From positions 62,001 through 126,000 of the forward strand of contig JBIICN010000001.1 of assembly GCA_044238845.1 (NCBI GenBank): a DNA stretch of 64,000 nucleotides, read 5' to 3'. Below, piece after piece: positions 8,201 to 16,018 of the stretch. Source of the stretch: UBA4416 sp044238845. Lineage in GTDB: Bacteria; Bacteroidota; Bacteroidia; B-17B0; Aurantibacillaceae. Position 1 is the stretch's first letter; every line of letters starts with the position of its first letter. A model generated the notes under the pieces. The model made no database searches. It was not told where the DNA came from and saw only the letters and a program-made list of their open reading frames with translations. The translations under genes and the position numbers were made by a program.

Positions 8201-10357
8201 TGTACAAGTGGTATTAGCGGTAATATTTAAAATAATAGTTTTAACCCCACTTGTGCTATATATTAAAGGTGTTGGATTACTTGAGGTTGAAGTAGCTGGA
8301 TTTGCACCTGCTCCAAAATTCCAACCATAAGATGTAATATTATCTGATGACGGAGCAAAAGATGTATTATTTAATTGCACATTAGCATTTACACAGGCTG
8401 CTATAGGTGTAAATGTGGCGGTTGGCAAAGCGTTTACTTTTACTGCTACAGTGTTTGAATTTACACAACCATTGTTGGTAGTTGCAGTTAATACAGCTGT
8501 ATAATCTCCTGCTATTGGATACGTATTAGTTGGTGCTTGATTTGCATTATCGGAAGTTCCATTATTATCAAAATCCCATGACCAACCAGTAATATTATCA
8601 GGCGCCGTTACATTACTTGTATTTGCAAATGTAGTTGGAAGACCAACGCATACCGTATTAGCAGCAATTGAAACAACAGGATTAGGAAACACATTTAATG
8701 TTTTGGTAAAAACACTTTGGCAGCCACTAGTAGTAGTTACAGTATAAGAAACCGTTTTTGTTCCTGGGGAAGTATAAGTATGAGTTGTATTTAATCCATT
8801 TCCAAATGGAGAACTATCTCCATAATCCCAAACATGAGATGCTATGCCCGCTGTAGGAGTGGATGTTGCTGTAAAATTAGTCACACTATTTAAACAACCA
8901 CTTGAGTTATTAAATCCTGAAGTAACAGAGGGGATTATTGTCACTAGTTTGGTAATGCTATCAGTACAGCCTCCATTAGAGATTTTTAGTTTCACATTAT
9001 AACTCCCCGAATTAGGAAACACATTTGAAGGATTTTGATTATTATTATCAACAGAACCGTTACTCTCAAAATCCCAAAACCAATTGGTAATGGCTGGCCC
9101 TCCATTTAATGAGGAAGCATCAGCAAAAGGGACATTAAATGTAGTTTGGCAGGCAGTTGTAGTAAAATTAAAATTAGCAACAGGCTTTGGTACTAAATTA
9201 AAATTTGAATATAAGACCGGCGAACTACAACTGGAGCCAGCCATTCCTAAGGTAACCGAATAGGTGCCAGGAGAAGAAGCTGTTACACTTTGGGTAGTGG
9301 CTCCGGTAACACCCGGCCCATTCCATGTATATGATGTAAAACCTGGAGGAGCTGTTAATGTATTTGTTCCAACATTACAAAAATTAGTTGTTGTTTGCCC
9401 AACAGGTATATCAGTTCCATTCAAATTTAAAGTCATAGCTTGACAAGATGCATCCACATAAGCCCAACCAGCATGACCTGTCGGAACACAATCACCAGCC
9501 GTAAATTCAACAGTTACATTTTGACCAATATATCCTGTCAAGTCAAAAGAGCGAGTAGTCCAATTTTTGTATGAATATATTCCGGAAATTATAAAAGAAG
9601 GATCTGCGCCTGCCGTACAACCACCACCCGACTGTATGATATTATAATCACCACAAGGAATAGGGTTATTACTTCCATCAACAAAAGATATATTAAAGTA
9701 AGGTTGATCTGAACAAGTATGCGTACCGTCCTCCAAGACAACAGCAAACCTATAAATAAAAACAGAATTTGCTGGTGTTACTGAAAAAGTTTGACGTGCT
9801 CTTACAGCATAACCCCCAACGGCAGCTCCATCTCCAATTCTTAATGTATTATTCCCCGCACCTGGAGGTACCCTTTGTAGTGCCGGAACAGAAGGATCTG
9901 TACCTGGACCGACAACTGCAAAACGAGTACTTGCTGTAGGACAACACCCTCCTTGCGTTAGTGAGTTAGAATTTAACCCTTCTGTAATAGTCCATCCAGC
10001 AGCAGTACCAGTTTCAAAGTCAACATTTGTACAAGGCGCTTGCGGCGTTGGATCTCCTGGCTTTTGAAAATAGTTACCAATACCATACTTTGTATTTATA
10101 AATCGTCTTTTTGAAAATGAAACTTGTAGTTTTTGTTCCCATAAAGGTGCGCCTGCAATACTAGCTTGCTGCCAAGCAGCTTCTTCATTATAACCTTTCA
10201 AAGAATCTACATCAAACTCTAATTGAATCGATTTAAGTTTTTCCTCAATTAAAGCTGAGTGTTCATTCTCAGCATGACTATGAGTTTGAGAGAATCCGAT
10301 ATTTTGAAACACTATTAAACAGAAAGCAGCAAGTAATAGTTTTGTAAAGTTTTTCAT
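5237..10357 (-). CDS. Giant PKD-repeat cell-surface protein with T9SS type B sorting domain
   Basis: A 1706-residue exported protein. Residues 1-23 are a signal peptide (…IGFSQ). Residues ~110-305 form an N-terminal beta-sandwich-like ligand domain (CTNVDFETG…GWTITEG). The rest is a string of about 14 PKD-type domains, each marked by a WxWDF/WxFGDG turn and a closing …TNNGC Cys. The last ~90 residues (FYIPNAFTPTNNDGINDYF … IFDRWG … GWDGR … YTWKV) are the gliding-motility-associated C-terminal (CHU_C) domain, i.e. T9SS type B secretion. Such proteins are surface adhesins. Two blocks of about 774 bp are near-copies, pointing to recent internal duplication. No ligand can be inferred. Confidence 0.92.
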   Translation of the reverse strand: MKNFTKLLLAAFCLIVFQNIGFSQTHSHAENEHSALIEEKLKSIQLEFDVDSLKGYNEEAAWQQASIAGAPLWEQKLQVSFSKRRFINTKYGIGNYFQKPGDPTPQAPCTNVDFETGTAAGWTITEGLNSNSLTQGGCCPTASTRFAVVGPGTDPSVPALQRVPPGAGNNTLRIGDGAAVGGYAVRARQTFSVTPANSVFIYRFAVVLEDGTHTCSDQPYFNISFVDGSNNPIPCGDYNIIQSGGGCTAGADPSFIISGIYSYKNWTTRSFDLTGYIGQNVTVEFTAGDCVPTGHAGWAYVDASCQAMTLNLNGTDIPVGQTTTNFCNVGTNTLTAPPGFTSYTWNGPGVTGATTQSVTASSPGTYSVTLGMAGSSCSSPVLYSNFNLVPKPVANFNFTTTACQTTFNVPFADASSLNGGPAITNWFWDFESNGSVDNNNQNPSNVFPNSGSYNVKLKISNGGCTDSITKLVTIIPSVTSGFNNSSGCLNSVTNFTATSTPTAGIASHVWDYGDSSPFGNGLNTTHTYTSPGTKTVSYTVTTTSGCQSVFTKTLNVFPNPVVSIAANTVCVGLPTTFANTSNVTAPDNITGWSWDFDNNGTSDNANQAPTNTYPIAGDYTAVLTATTNNGCVNSNTVAVKVNALPTATFTPIAACVNANVQLNNTSFAPSSDNITSYGWNFGAGANPATSTSSNPTPLIYSTSGVKTIILNITANTTCTASITQTVNVFPQPVANFSATSVCQGTATAFTDLSTPTGSITNWAWDFTNNNSTDNTTNAPTNLYPVSGTYSVSLIATSSNGCKDTIVLPIDVWGHTIPNFIPNTVCFGSVSTFSNTTNTTTNSNIGGAPIWGWNFGDGNTSSAQDPTNTYTSPVTSSYNVTLTATTTNGCVDNVVKTVTVNPLPTATFTPVNACINANVALNNTSSIALPDNIANYAWTFGAGSAPATSTVQNPPTLFYNSSGIKSITLFITANTTCTATITQTVEVYAQPVANFSATAVCQGIATAYTDLSSPTGSITAWSWDFTNNGVADNSTNAPTNIFVTSGTFTTSLIVTDNHSCKDTIKLPIEVWGHTIPNFTPDKVCFGTSSVFTNLTDETSNPNVGLGTTYSWDFADGNASTLFSPSHTYVLGGNGNATYNVTLTATSLHNCVDNIVKTVSVFAIPTASFTSNEVCLGNATALTDASNGNGAGNIVNTYEWDFLNDGTVDITGVPNPNFTFPNFGNNPVSYTVSTSPVVGLVCKNTTNTITVWVNPNPVPDFTFVNSCINAQPNTFNGSPSTIAIGTNTAYVWAYGNGSVSAPSPASTSSFTYASPGVYSVTLTITSDKGCQKNTVKQVEVFAKPIFDIDRSPACDQQVMTFTAVVLPNSGTVSNWNWDLNNSITSIEATGQTISTTFLGAGQQTVNLIAITNNGCTDTITRFPYVNHVPVANFVGDSLSGCPQPKHCVNFTDLSPVMPGPSQIAQWQWSFGDGSNPVTNSSNIPVSHCYVNNSSSQVATFDISLQVVSDSGCVSPINTKLAYISVYPTPIANYVVNPNPGVITEPLVYFTNLSQDYTKWYWTFVGTGPFKVDSVNVNPTHFYDDPTSQVYFSNLIVQNQYGCADTAYVPIEIRPEFAFYIPNAFTPTNNDGINDYFTGVGIGIDKYEMWIFDRWGAMIYYTDDIKKGWDGRVQGKTAEGKQDVYTWKVKLRDVLGKNRQYIVHVTLLK
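6860..8408 (-). repeat. Tandem 774-bp intragenic repeat (258 codons, three PKD domains each)
   Basis: Within the PKD gene equivalent sites recur exactly 774 bp apart: ggtgtaaatg at 7632 and 8406, and the tgtgcc/tatgcc sites ending at 7146 and 7920. At the protein level each unit carries a WxFGAG domain, a WDFTNN domain and a WxFxDG domain in the same order. Boundaries are approximate. Confidence 0.7.
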
Positions 10358-10674
10358 TCGTGTGTGTTTTGTTAAACAATAATATAAAAAATATATTCCA
10401 AATTATAGGGGGGCGACCCCTCATTTATTAAAAGCAATAATGCAATGAGTAAATTTAATTAGCATTACAATAGTATATACTTTTTTGTTAAACATCAAAC
10501 TTTACACTAAAAAGAAGTGCCTATTAACTAACTGAAAATCAGATTTCACCCAGTTGAATTCTGTAAGCATTCTGAAGTCGTAAAATTGGCGCTAAATAAA
10601 TTAATTTACCCGCTAAAACAGCATTTTTGTGCTACAAAAAATAATCAAATCATCTTGATTTCAAAAATGTTTTT
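10358..10674. other. 317-bp intergenic region without a gene
   Basis: AT-rich spacer between asnB (ends 10675, minus) and the PKD gene (starts 10357, minus); it must hold the PKD promoter and the asnB 3' end. A small GC-rich hairpin, AGGGG-ggcga-CCCCT (10407-10421), would lie in or upstream of the PKD leader. Weak AT-only hairpins near 10624-10640 and 10647-10661 may end asnB transcription. I see no tRNA or coding region. Confidence 0.5.
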
Positions 10675-12561
10675 TTATATGTCTGAATACGTTTTTTTCC
10701 AAATTGCTAAAGAATATAACCTTACTATAAAATTTGGTTTAAATTTAAGCAGCTCTTCAAAATTAGAAACAAGATGTTTCATATTTAAAACATCCAATTG
10801 AGAACCCAATACGTCTAAAATTTGACTTTTATGAGGTGAAAACCATTTTTGAACAGGGGTTTCAAAACCAATTTTATCTCTACGAGCATAAATTTGTTTG
10901 GGAATGTAGTTTTTAGAAGCTTCCCTTAATAAATATTTAGAAACGCCTTGCTTAATTTTTTCACTCCCTTGAATTGAAAATAAATAATCTACTAAATCAA
11001 CGTCATCTGCAAATGGTACACGACTTTCTATTCCAAAAGCCATACTGCATCTATCTTCGCATTTCAAATAAGATTTTAACCTTCCCTGATAATCTGCGGC
11101 CAATTGAGCATTTAATGTAGATTTTAATTTTTCGTTTTTACTCGTACCAAATTGTTTTTTATCAGAATTAAAATATTTAGAATAATCAACGCTCAATCCA
11201 AAAGCATCTTTTAATAGTACTTTTCCAAATAATTTATAAGCATTTGGAATGGTTTGTTTTGAATCATTGATATTCTTAAAGCTAAACTCCTCTTTCCATA
11301 AAGCCATGTAGTGATGAGAATACCCGCCAAACAATTCATCCGCACCTTGTCCGTCTAAAACCACCTTAATATCATTCTCCGAAGCTAATTTCATGACTCT
11401 ATGTTGTGAATACGTACTCGTACTCCAAACAGGCAAATCTTGATAATAATTTAATTCTTCAATATCCCTAAAAAATTCATCAGCTGTTGGACAAACTGTT
11501 TTCCAATTACCTCCAACAAAATCTGAAACTTGTTTAGCGTAATTAGTTTCATCAAATAATTCATTAGGAAAAACGGCTGTAAACAATTTCATTTGTTTGT
11601 TTGGTTGCAAATGTTTTGAAACGCCAGCTATAATAGAACTATCCAATCCGCCGCTTAAACAGGAACCTACTTCCACATCACTTCTTAATCTTAAGTTAAT
11701 CGCCTTCAGTAATTTTTCTTCAACGGCATCAATAATTTCAGATTCACTTTTAACACTTATTTCCTTATTGGGAAGTGAATAATAATTAATTGTCTTAAAA
11801 GCATGAGAATTTAAATCATATACAATGTAATGCGAAGGTTTTAATTCATAAATTCCTCTAAATAAACTTTGTTCAGTATTTTCTAAATTTCCATTGACAA
11901 TAAAATCAAACTGTTGAACTTCATTAATTTCAAATGGAATTAATTTAGATTTAATAAAAGCTTTATATTCACTCGCAAAAGCAAAAGTGTCATTCGTATT
12001 AGTATAATAAAATGGCTTTACTCCTACTCTATCTCTTGCGCAAAAAACATGATTATTTTTTTTATCTAACAACGAAAAAGCAAACATGCCATTAAATTTT
12101 TGCAAGCATTTGAATCCCCATTCTTTATATGCCTCTAAAACAACTTCGGTATCTGTTTGTGTTACAAAAACATGTCCTTTGTTTTTTAATTCTTCTCGTA
12201 ATTCAATATAATTGTATACTTCGCCATTAAATGTAATCCAATAATCGCCTTGTGTATCGCACATTGGCTGGTGACCAGATTCTGATAAATCAATAATAGA
12301 TAAACGACGATGCGCAAATGCGATCTCATAATTTGATTCTATATTTTGTATCGATGTATTAGGATTAAATAAAAATGAATGACTCTTTTTATTTATTTGA
12401 GGCGTTTCACTTGAATAAACTGGAACTAAATTTGTTTTTGAAAAAAAAGCAAAACCTTCGCCATCTGGTCCACGGTGTTTAATAGCTTGACTCATAGCAA
12501 AAACAATATCTTTGAGAGATAAAGAATTATTTTTAGAAATGATGCCCGCTATACCACACAT
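10675..12561 (-). CDS. asnB: Asparagine synthase (glutamine-hydrolysing)
   Basis: A 628-residue class II amidotransferase. Cys2 after the initiator Met (MCGIAG) is the glutaminase nucleophile; the Ntn domain spans ~1-200 (FNGEVYN, HRRLSIIDL, RDRVGVKPF). The synthetase domain begins ~280 with the ATP-pyrophosphatase loop SGGLDSS at 303-309. It transfers glutamine nitrogen to an acyl-adenylated carboxylate, normally Asp to Asn. AsnB paralogues also occur in exopolysaccharide clusters, and here the gene follows two deacetylase-like genes on the same strand (29-bp gap), so amidation of a sugar acid is an alternative. Everything needed for catalysis appears present. Confidence 0.9.
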   Translation of the reverse strand: MCGIAGIISKNNSLSLKDIVFAMSQAIKHRGPDGEGFAFFSKTNLVPVYSSETPQINKKSHSFLFNPNTSIQNIESNYEIAFAHRRLSIIDLSESGHQPMCDTQGDYWITFNGEVYNYIELREELKNKGHVFVTQTDTEVVLEAYKEWGFKCLQKFNGMFAFSLLDKKNNHVFCARDRVGVKPFYYTNTNDTFAFASEYKAFIKSKLIPFEINEVQQFDFIVNGNLENTEQSLFRGIYELKPSHYIVYDLNSHAFKTINYYSLPNKEISVKSESEIIDAVEEKLLKAINLRLRSDVEVGSCLSGGLDSSIIAGVSKHLQPNKQMKLFTAVFPNELFDETNYAKQVSDFVGGNWKTVCPTADEFFRDIEELNYYQDLPVWSTSTYSQHRVMKLASENDIKVVLDGQGADELFGGYSHHYMALWKEEFSFKNINDSKQTIPNAYKLFGKVLLKDAFGLSVDYSKYFNSDKKQFGTSKNEKLKSTLNAQLAADYQGRLKSYLKCEDRCSMAFGIESRVPFADDVDLVDYLFSIQGSEKIKQGVSKYLLREASKNYIPKQIYARRDKIGFETPVQKWFSPHKSQILDVLGSQLDVLNMKHLVSNFEELLKFKPNFIVRLYSLAIWKKTYSDI

Positions 12562-12562
12562 G

Positions 12563-12597
12563 ATTTGAGTTATAAATTATGAGATTTGAGTTATAAG
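12563..12597. repeat. Heptad-periodic intergenic tract (five 7-mers)
   Basis: The bases parse into ATTTGAG TTATAAA TTATGAG, then ATTTGAG TTATAAG, a strict 7-nt period with two near-identical halves. It fills the gap between asnB and the upstream deacetylase-like gene and overlaps the last codons of the latter. Confidence 0.65.
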
Positions 12598-13895
12598 TTT
12601 TTGGAATTTTGAAGTAAATCTTTATATATATTAATCCAGTCTTCTTGTTTAGGAACAAAGCTATCATTATGCCACACCGAAACAAATTCTCCTCCTTGTT
12701 TTTTCACTTCGTTTAATAAATGATTGATCGTTGAATTAGCATGTTCTGATGTGTAACCATTGTAATCTCTTAATGTTCCTTCCATAATTGTACTAGGATG
12801 AATAATTAATGAAGTGATTTCATTTTTCTCTAAATCAAACCAAGGATAAGGCGTACATAAACCCGTTCTAAATCCTGATTGTGAAGCATAAATCATGGTA
12901 TAATCTTCCGTGATGCCTGCATTTATAAAAGCTCTATAAGTTTCAGGGAATTTTATTCTTAAAAAGTGGCAACGAGCAGAGGTGACTTTTTTTTCAATAA
13001 TATTTTCTAAGCGTTTTTTTTCGATTTCTATTTTCTCAAGTTGATTAAATGATTCATAGGACGGATGTAAACCCATTTCATACTGACTTGATAAACCTTT
13101 CAATAATTTTCTAAAACCAACTTTATTATAATGAGGATTTTTATCGTACTTAGTATAATCTCCAATTAAAACAAAATACTGCAAAGCTGTTTGAGTTTCA
13201 TTACTTAAAGAATTGACAAGCTTAAATGTATTATAAGGGTCTTTTTTGTCGTTTAAATTACTGATCATCCGCTGAGTAACTTGATTTAATCTTAAATTAA
13301 AAACATCTTTTACTAAGCCTCCAAGATTACGTTTCAAGCCTTTATGAGCAAAGGCAAAAGCATTATCTATATCAATCGTAGAAACGAAATTAAATGCTCG
13401 TTGATGAAATTTTAAAGATGGAAATTGTTTTTTCAATTTATCTCCAAACTGTTGTATAGCCAAATTTAAAAATGGAATTTGCAAACAGTTGTTTTGAAAA
13501 GAAAGGCTTTTTTCTGCCTGAAATCGTTGATGTTCATCCAAATCAGATTCCAAATATTCTTCATATCGTGTGGCAAAATAAAACACCATGGCAAAGATAT
13601 CATAACCTAAAAAATCCTGAGTATTTGATTTAAAGAATTTAGGAAAATCAAGATATTCTTTCGCAGCTTCAACTTGTTTTGTTTTTAAATCAGTTTCAAA
13701 TAATAATTCATCACTTTTTATAAATACCGAAAAGTCTTCTTTAATTTTTGTATAAGCAATTTTAGATTTATCGTAACTTATAAATTCTTCTTTAATATCT
13801 GTTAATTTATACTCAGTTTGTAATACCGTTTTAAACACTACATCCATAGCATACAAAACACGAGTAGTGATATGAGATGTGTAAATTAAAATCAC
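12591..13895 (-). CDS. Polysaccharide deacetylase-family protein (DUF7033 type), paralogue 1
   Basis: A 434-residue cytosolic protein with an N-terminal ~130-residue domain of the DUF7033 kind and a C-terminal NodB-like deacetylase fold. Visible motifs are FVSTIDIDNAFAF (the T-x-D-x-D metal/catalytic motif, near residue 170), an HPSYES zinc-ligand-like motif, GFRTG, and SVWHND near the end. It presumably removes acetyl groups from a surface polysaccharide, acting with its paralogue and AsnB; this is inferred from family and context. The start is GTG (13895) in a GTGA overlap with the stop of the upstream paralogue, so translation is coupled. Confidence 0.75.
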   Translation of the reverse strand: MILIYTSHITTRVLYAMDVVFKTVLQTEYKLTDIKEEFISYDKSKIAYTKIKEDFSVFIKSDELLFETDLKTKQVEAAKEYLDFPKFFKSNTQDFLGYDIFAMVFYFATRYEEYLESDLDEHQRFQAEKSLSFQNNCLQIPFLNLAIQQFGDKLKKQFPSLKFHQRAFNFVSTIDIDNAFAFAHKGLKRNLGGLVKDVFNLRLNQVTQRMISNLNDKKDPYNTFKLVNSLSNETQTALQYFVLIGDYTKYDKNPHYNKVGFRKLLKGLSSQYEMGLHPSYESFNQLEKIEIEKKRLENIIEKKVTSARCHFLRIKFPETYRAFINAGITEDYTMIYASQSGFRTGLCTPYPWFDLEKNEITSLIIHPSTIMEGTLRDYNGYTSEHANSTINHLLNEVKKQGGEFVSVWHNDSFVPKQEDWINIYKDLLQNSKNL

Positions 13896-15199
13896 GATTT
13901 ATTGATAGCTAATTGAATGATTTCTTCGTACACATTTTTCCAGTCGAGCCACTCAACGGCTGTACCCATGGTATCGTTATGAAATATAGTGATTAATTCG
14001 CCATTATATTTTTTAACTTCATCTATAATGGGTTTTGCAAACTCAGCAAAAGTTTGCGGAGTAGCTTGATCTTTATACCTCAACGTGGTTTCGCTTAAAC
14101 AAAATGGATGTATTTTCAACCCTGTTTCTAATTCATCATCCAAATCATACCAATAAAATGGCATACAAAAACTCGCTCTAAACCCATTAAATTGAGAGTA
14201 ACCCATGGAGTAATCATTAGTAATACCAAGCTCTAAAAGAGTAGCATAAGTATCTGGAAATTTTAACATCGAAAAATGTTGCCGTGAATTAAAGATATCT
14301 CGATGAGTAATTTTTGCTAACCGATTAATTTCAATTTTCACTTGGTTCATATTTCCATTTGAACCAAATGACGGATGAACTCCCGGAGATGCATAATCAG
14401 ATAAATGCTTTATTAATTGTTGAAATCCATAGTTATTAGACGGATGATTTTTATCATTCATACCATAATCACCCAACAAAAAGAAATAAATCACTTTCAA
14501 TTTATACTTTTTTTGAATTTCTAATTGATAAGCATAAGAATCAAATGGATCTTTTTCTTTATTTAATAAAACAGCAGTTCTTTGTTTTAAATCGGACTTA
14601 TCAATTTTAAAAATTGATTTTAAATAACCTCCTATGGAGCGCATGACGCCTTTCTCTTGATATTTATAAGCTGTATCAATATCTATTGTAGAAACAAAAG
14701 CATATGACTTGTGTGTTATTATTAAATTGGAGAATTTCTTTAAAAGCAATTTTTCAAACTCTACAATCCATAAATTAACTAATGGAATATTTAAAAAATC
14801 ATATTGATATGCTAAACTATTTTCTGCTTCAAAACGATTAAAATCATCAGGTATAAAAGGTAAATATTCTTCATATCTGCTTACTAAATAAAACGAAGCG
14901 GCAAATAGATCAAAGGGCAATTCACTATGATACGTTTTGAAAAAATATTTGATATAAGCGTCATGATTTTGCATTTGAATCGTTTGCTCTTTAATTCCTG
15001 ATTCAAACAATAAATTGTGCCCTACAATATGAAAATCGCTTTCAATTTCCTGATTTGTATATGAAAATTTATACCCTTCATATGATTTATAATCATCAAT
15101 ATTATTTACCAGAGTGAACTCTAAACCCAAACAATCTTTTAAAATCAAATTGAATGTGTATTTTACCCTTGGAGTAATTTTATGGGTATAAATAAAAAT
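13892..15199 (-). CDS. Polysaccharide deacetylase-family protein (DUF7033 type), paralogue 2, non-canonical start
   Basis: Paralogue of the downstream gene with the same layout: FVSTIDIDTAYKY, LGDYG, HPSFGS, GFRASF, TIFHND. The first ATG/GTG/TTG in frame is TTG at 15148, but upstream codons continue a conserved N-terminus (IFIYTHKITPRVKYTFN) that aligns with ILIYTSHITTRVLYAMD of the paralogue. Its initiator position is CAT (15202-15200), so translation must begin at a rare codon such as ATT 15199 or CTG 15217, or be truncated or disabled. The ATT start is used here. The gene begins ~24 nt after the toxin stop, so it may be read from the toxin-antitoxin promoter. Confidence 0.65.
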   Translation of the reverse strand: MFIYTHKITPRVKYTFNLILKDCLGLEFTLVNNIDDYKSYEGYKFSYTNQEIESDFHIVGHNLLFESGIKEQTIQMQNHDAYIKYFFKTYHSELPFDLFAASFYLVSRYEEYLPFIPDDFNRFEAENSLAYQYDFLNIPLVNLWIVEFEKLLLKKFSNLIITHKSYAFVSTIDIDTAYKYQEKGVMRSIGGYLKSIFKIDKSDLKQRTAVLLNKEKDPFDSYAYQLEIQKKYKLKVIYFFLLGDYGMNDKNHPSNNYGFQQLIKHLSDYASPGVHPSFGSNGNMNQVKIEINRLAKITHRDIFNSRQHFSMLKFPDTYATLLELGITNDYSMGYSQFNGFRASFCMPFYWYDLDDELETGLKIHPFCLSETTLRYKDQATPQTFAEFAKPIIDEVKKYNGELITIFHNDTMGTAVEWLDWKNVYEEIIQLAINKS

Positions 15200-15222
15200 A
15201 TGTGCGTTTGGATTCAGATTAA

Positions 15223-15531
15223 TTATTTTGATTTAATAAATTTTGATCTTGGATTCTGACGAGTATCCCAAAAAGACAATAACTCAACTCTTTTTTCAGA
15301 CTCATTAATTTGATAAATAAGCAAATTTTGTTTCCCAATTAAAACTTCAAAAATTTTAGCTTTATCTGAACCCCTAAATAAAAATGGATTCTTTTTAAGA
15401 ATTGAAACAATTTTGGACGTTTCGGAAACAAATTTTTTAATCTCTTTTTCTGTCCATTTAATTTCTAAATAAGAAATAATTTCTTCAAATGTATCTTCCG
15501 CCTCTTTTGACCAAACTATTTTGAAAGCCAT
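15223..15531 (-). CDS. RelE/ParE-family toxin
   Basis: A 102-residue basic protein with the RelE/ParE pattern: KIVWSKEAEDTFEEI at the start, a central helix region, and a C-terminal strand run with LLIYQIN, LLSFWDTRQNP. The family includes mRNA interferases and gyrase inhibitors; WDTRQNP at the C-terminus is common in ParE-like members. It overlaps the antitoxin by 16 bp (15516-15531), typical of an antitoxin-first operon. It runs directly into the deacetylase-like genes. Confidence 0.8.
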   Translation of the reverse strand: MAFKIVWSKEAEDTFEEIISYLEIKWTEKEIKKFVSETSKIVSILKKNPFLFRGSDKAKIFEVLIGKQNLLIYQINESEKRVELLSFWDTRQNPRSKFIKSK

Positions 15532-15749
15532 TTTTTATGTTTTTTCATAACCTCGCTATGTGATTTAAACTCGCCTTTTTCAATTTGCTTTTGAGCTTTT
15601 TTTACAGATTGCTTTTGCGCATCTGATAATTCGTCCCATAAATCAGTATTATAACTATTTAAAACAGCTTTTATTTGTTGTAAAAGCGCCTCGCTGTTTG
15701 AATTTAAGAGGTCTTTTGCCAATTGAACTTTAGTAACAGAAATATTCAT
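15516..15749 (-). CDS. Antitoxin of the RelE/ParE module
   Basis: A 77-residue protein, N-terminal part DNA-binding or dimerisation-like, then a charged C-terminal tail (KKAQKQIEKGEFKSHSEV) of the sort that wraps a RelE/ParE toxin. The SHSEV motif is common in antitoxins of this class. It precedes and overlaps the toxin. A perfect inverted repeat at 15792-15824, 43 bp upstream, is a candidate site for autoregulation. Confidence 0.75.
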   Translation of the reverse strand: MNISVTKVQLAKDLLNSNSEALLQQIKAVLNSYNTDLWDELSDAQKQSVKKAQKQIEKGEFKSHSEVMKKHKKWLSK

Positions 15750-15791
15750 AAGCAGGTATTTAATAATTTTTCAATCGTATTGTGATATGCC

Positions 15792-15824
15792 TTTTTATCA
15801 TCATCAATTTGATGATGATAAAAA
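15792..15824. promoter_or_regulatory. Perfect inverted repeat (16-bp arms), candidate operator
   Basis: TTTTTATCATCATCAA, a single central T, then its exact reverse complement. It lies 43 bp upstream of the antitoxin start and carries an ATC/GAT triplet repeat in the arms. No gene ends here on the left side, which argues against a terminator for the TA operon; a symmetric operator bound by the antitoxin is the simplest reading. Confidence 0.5.
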
Positions 15825-15874
15825 TATAGACATTCATAACATCAAATTTACCAAAATGAATGCATTATAAAAAC

Positions 15875-15940
15875 GAAAATCAATAATTTATATTGTTTTT
15901 ATGTATAATCAATTGTTAATTAAAATTCATATTGATTTTC
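15875..15940. repeat. 11-bp inverted repeat upstream of ftcD
   Basis: GAAAATCAATA at 15875-15885 and its exact reverse complement at 15930-15940, with a 44-bp AT-rich spacer. It sits 79 bp before the ftcD start. Role unknown; possibly a split regulator site. Confidence 0.35.
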
Positions 15941-16018
15941 ATTAAAACAATGGTCATCTCTTTAATTTTTCTACTTTTAAAGCACATAAATTTTTATTCA
16001 AATAAATCTTAATTACTT

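Noticed and set aside
5237..10357. CRISPR-like or mobile repeat array in the region of regularly spaced repeats
   Set aside because: The repeats are in frame, code for PKD domains and vary like protein repeats; there is no spacer structure.
10586..10801. Open frame of 71 codons across the asnB 3' end
   Set aside because: Most of it is antisense to asnB and the protein has no features; the upstream part is AT-rich spacer.
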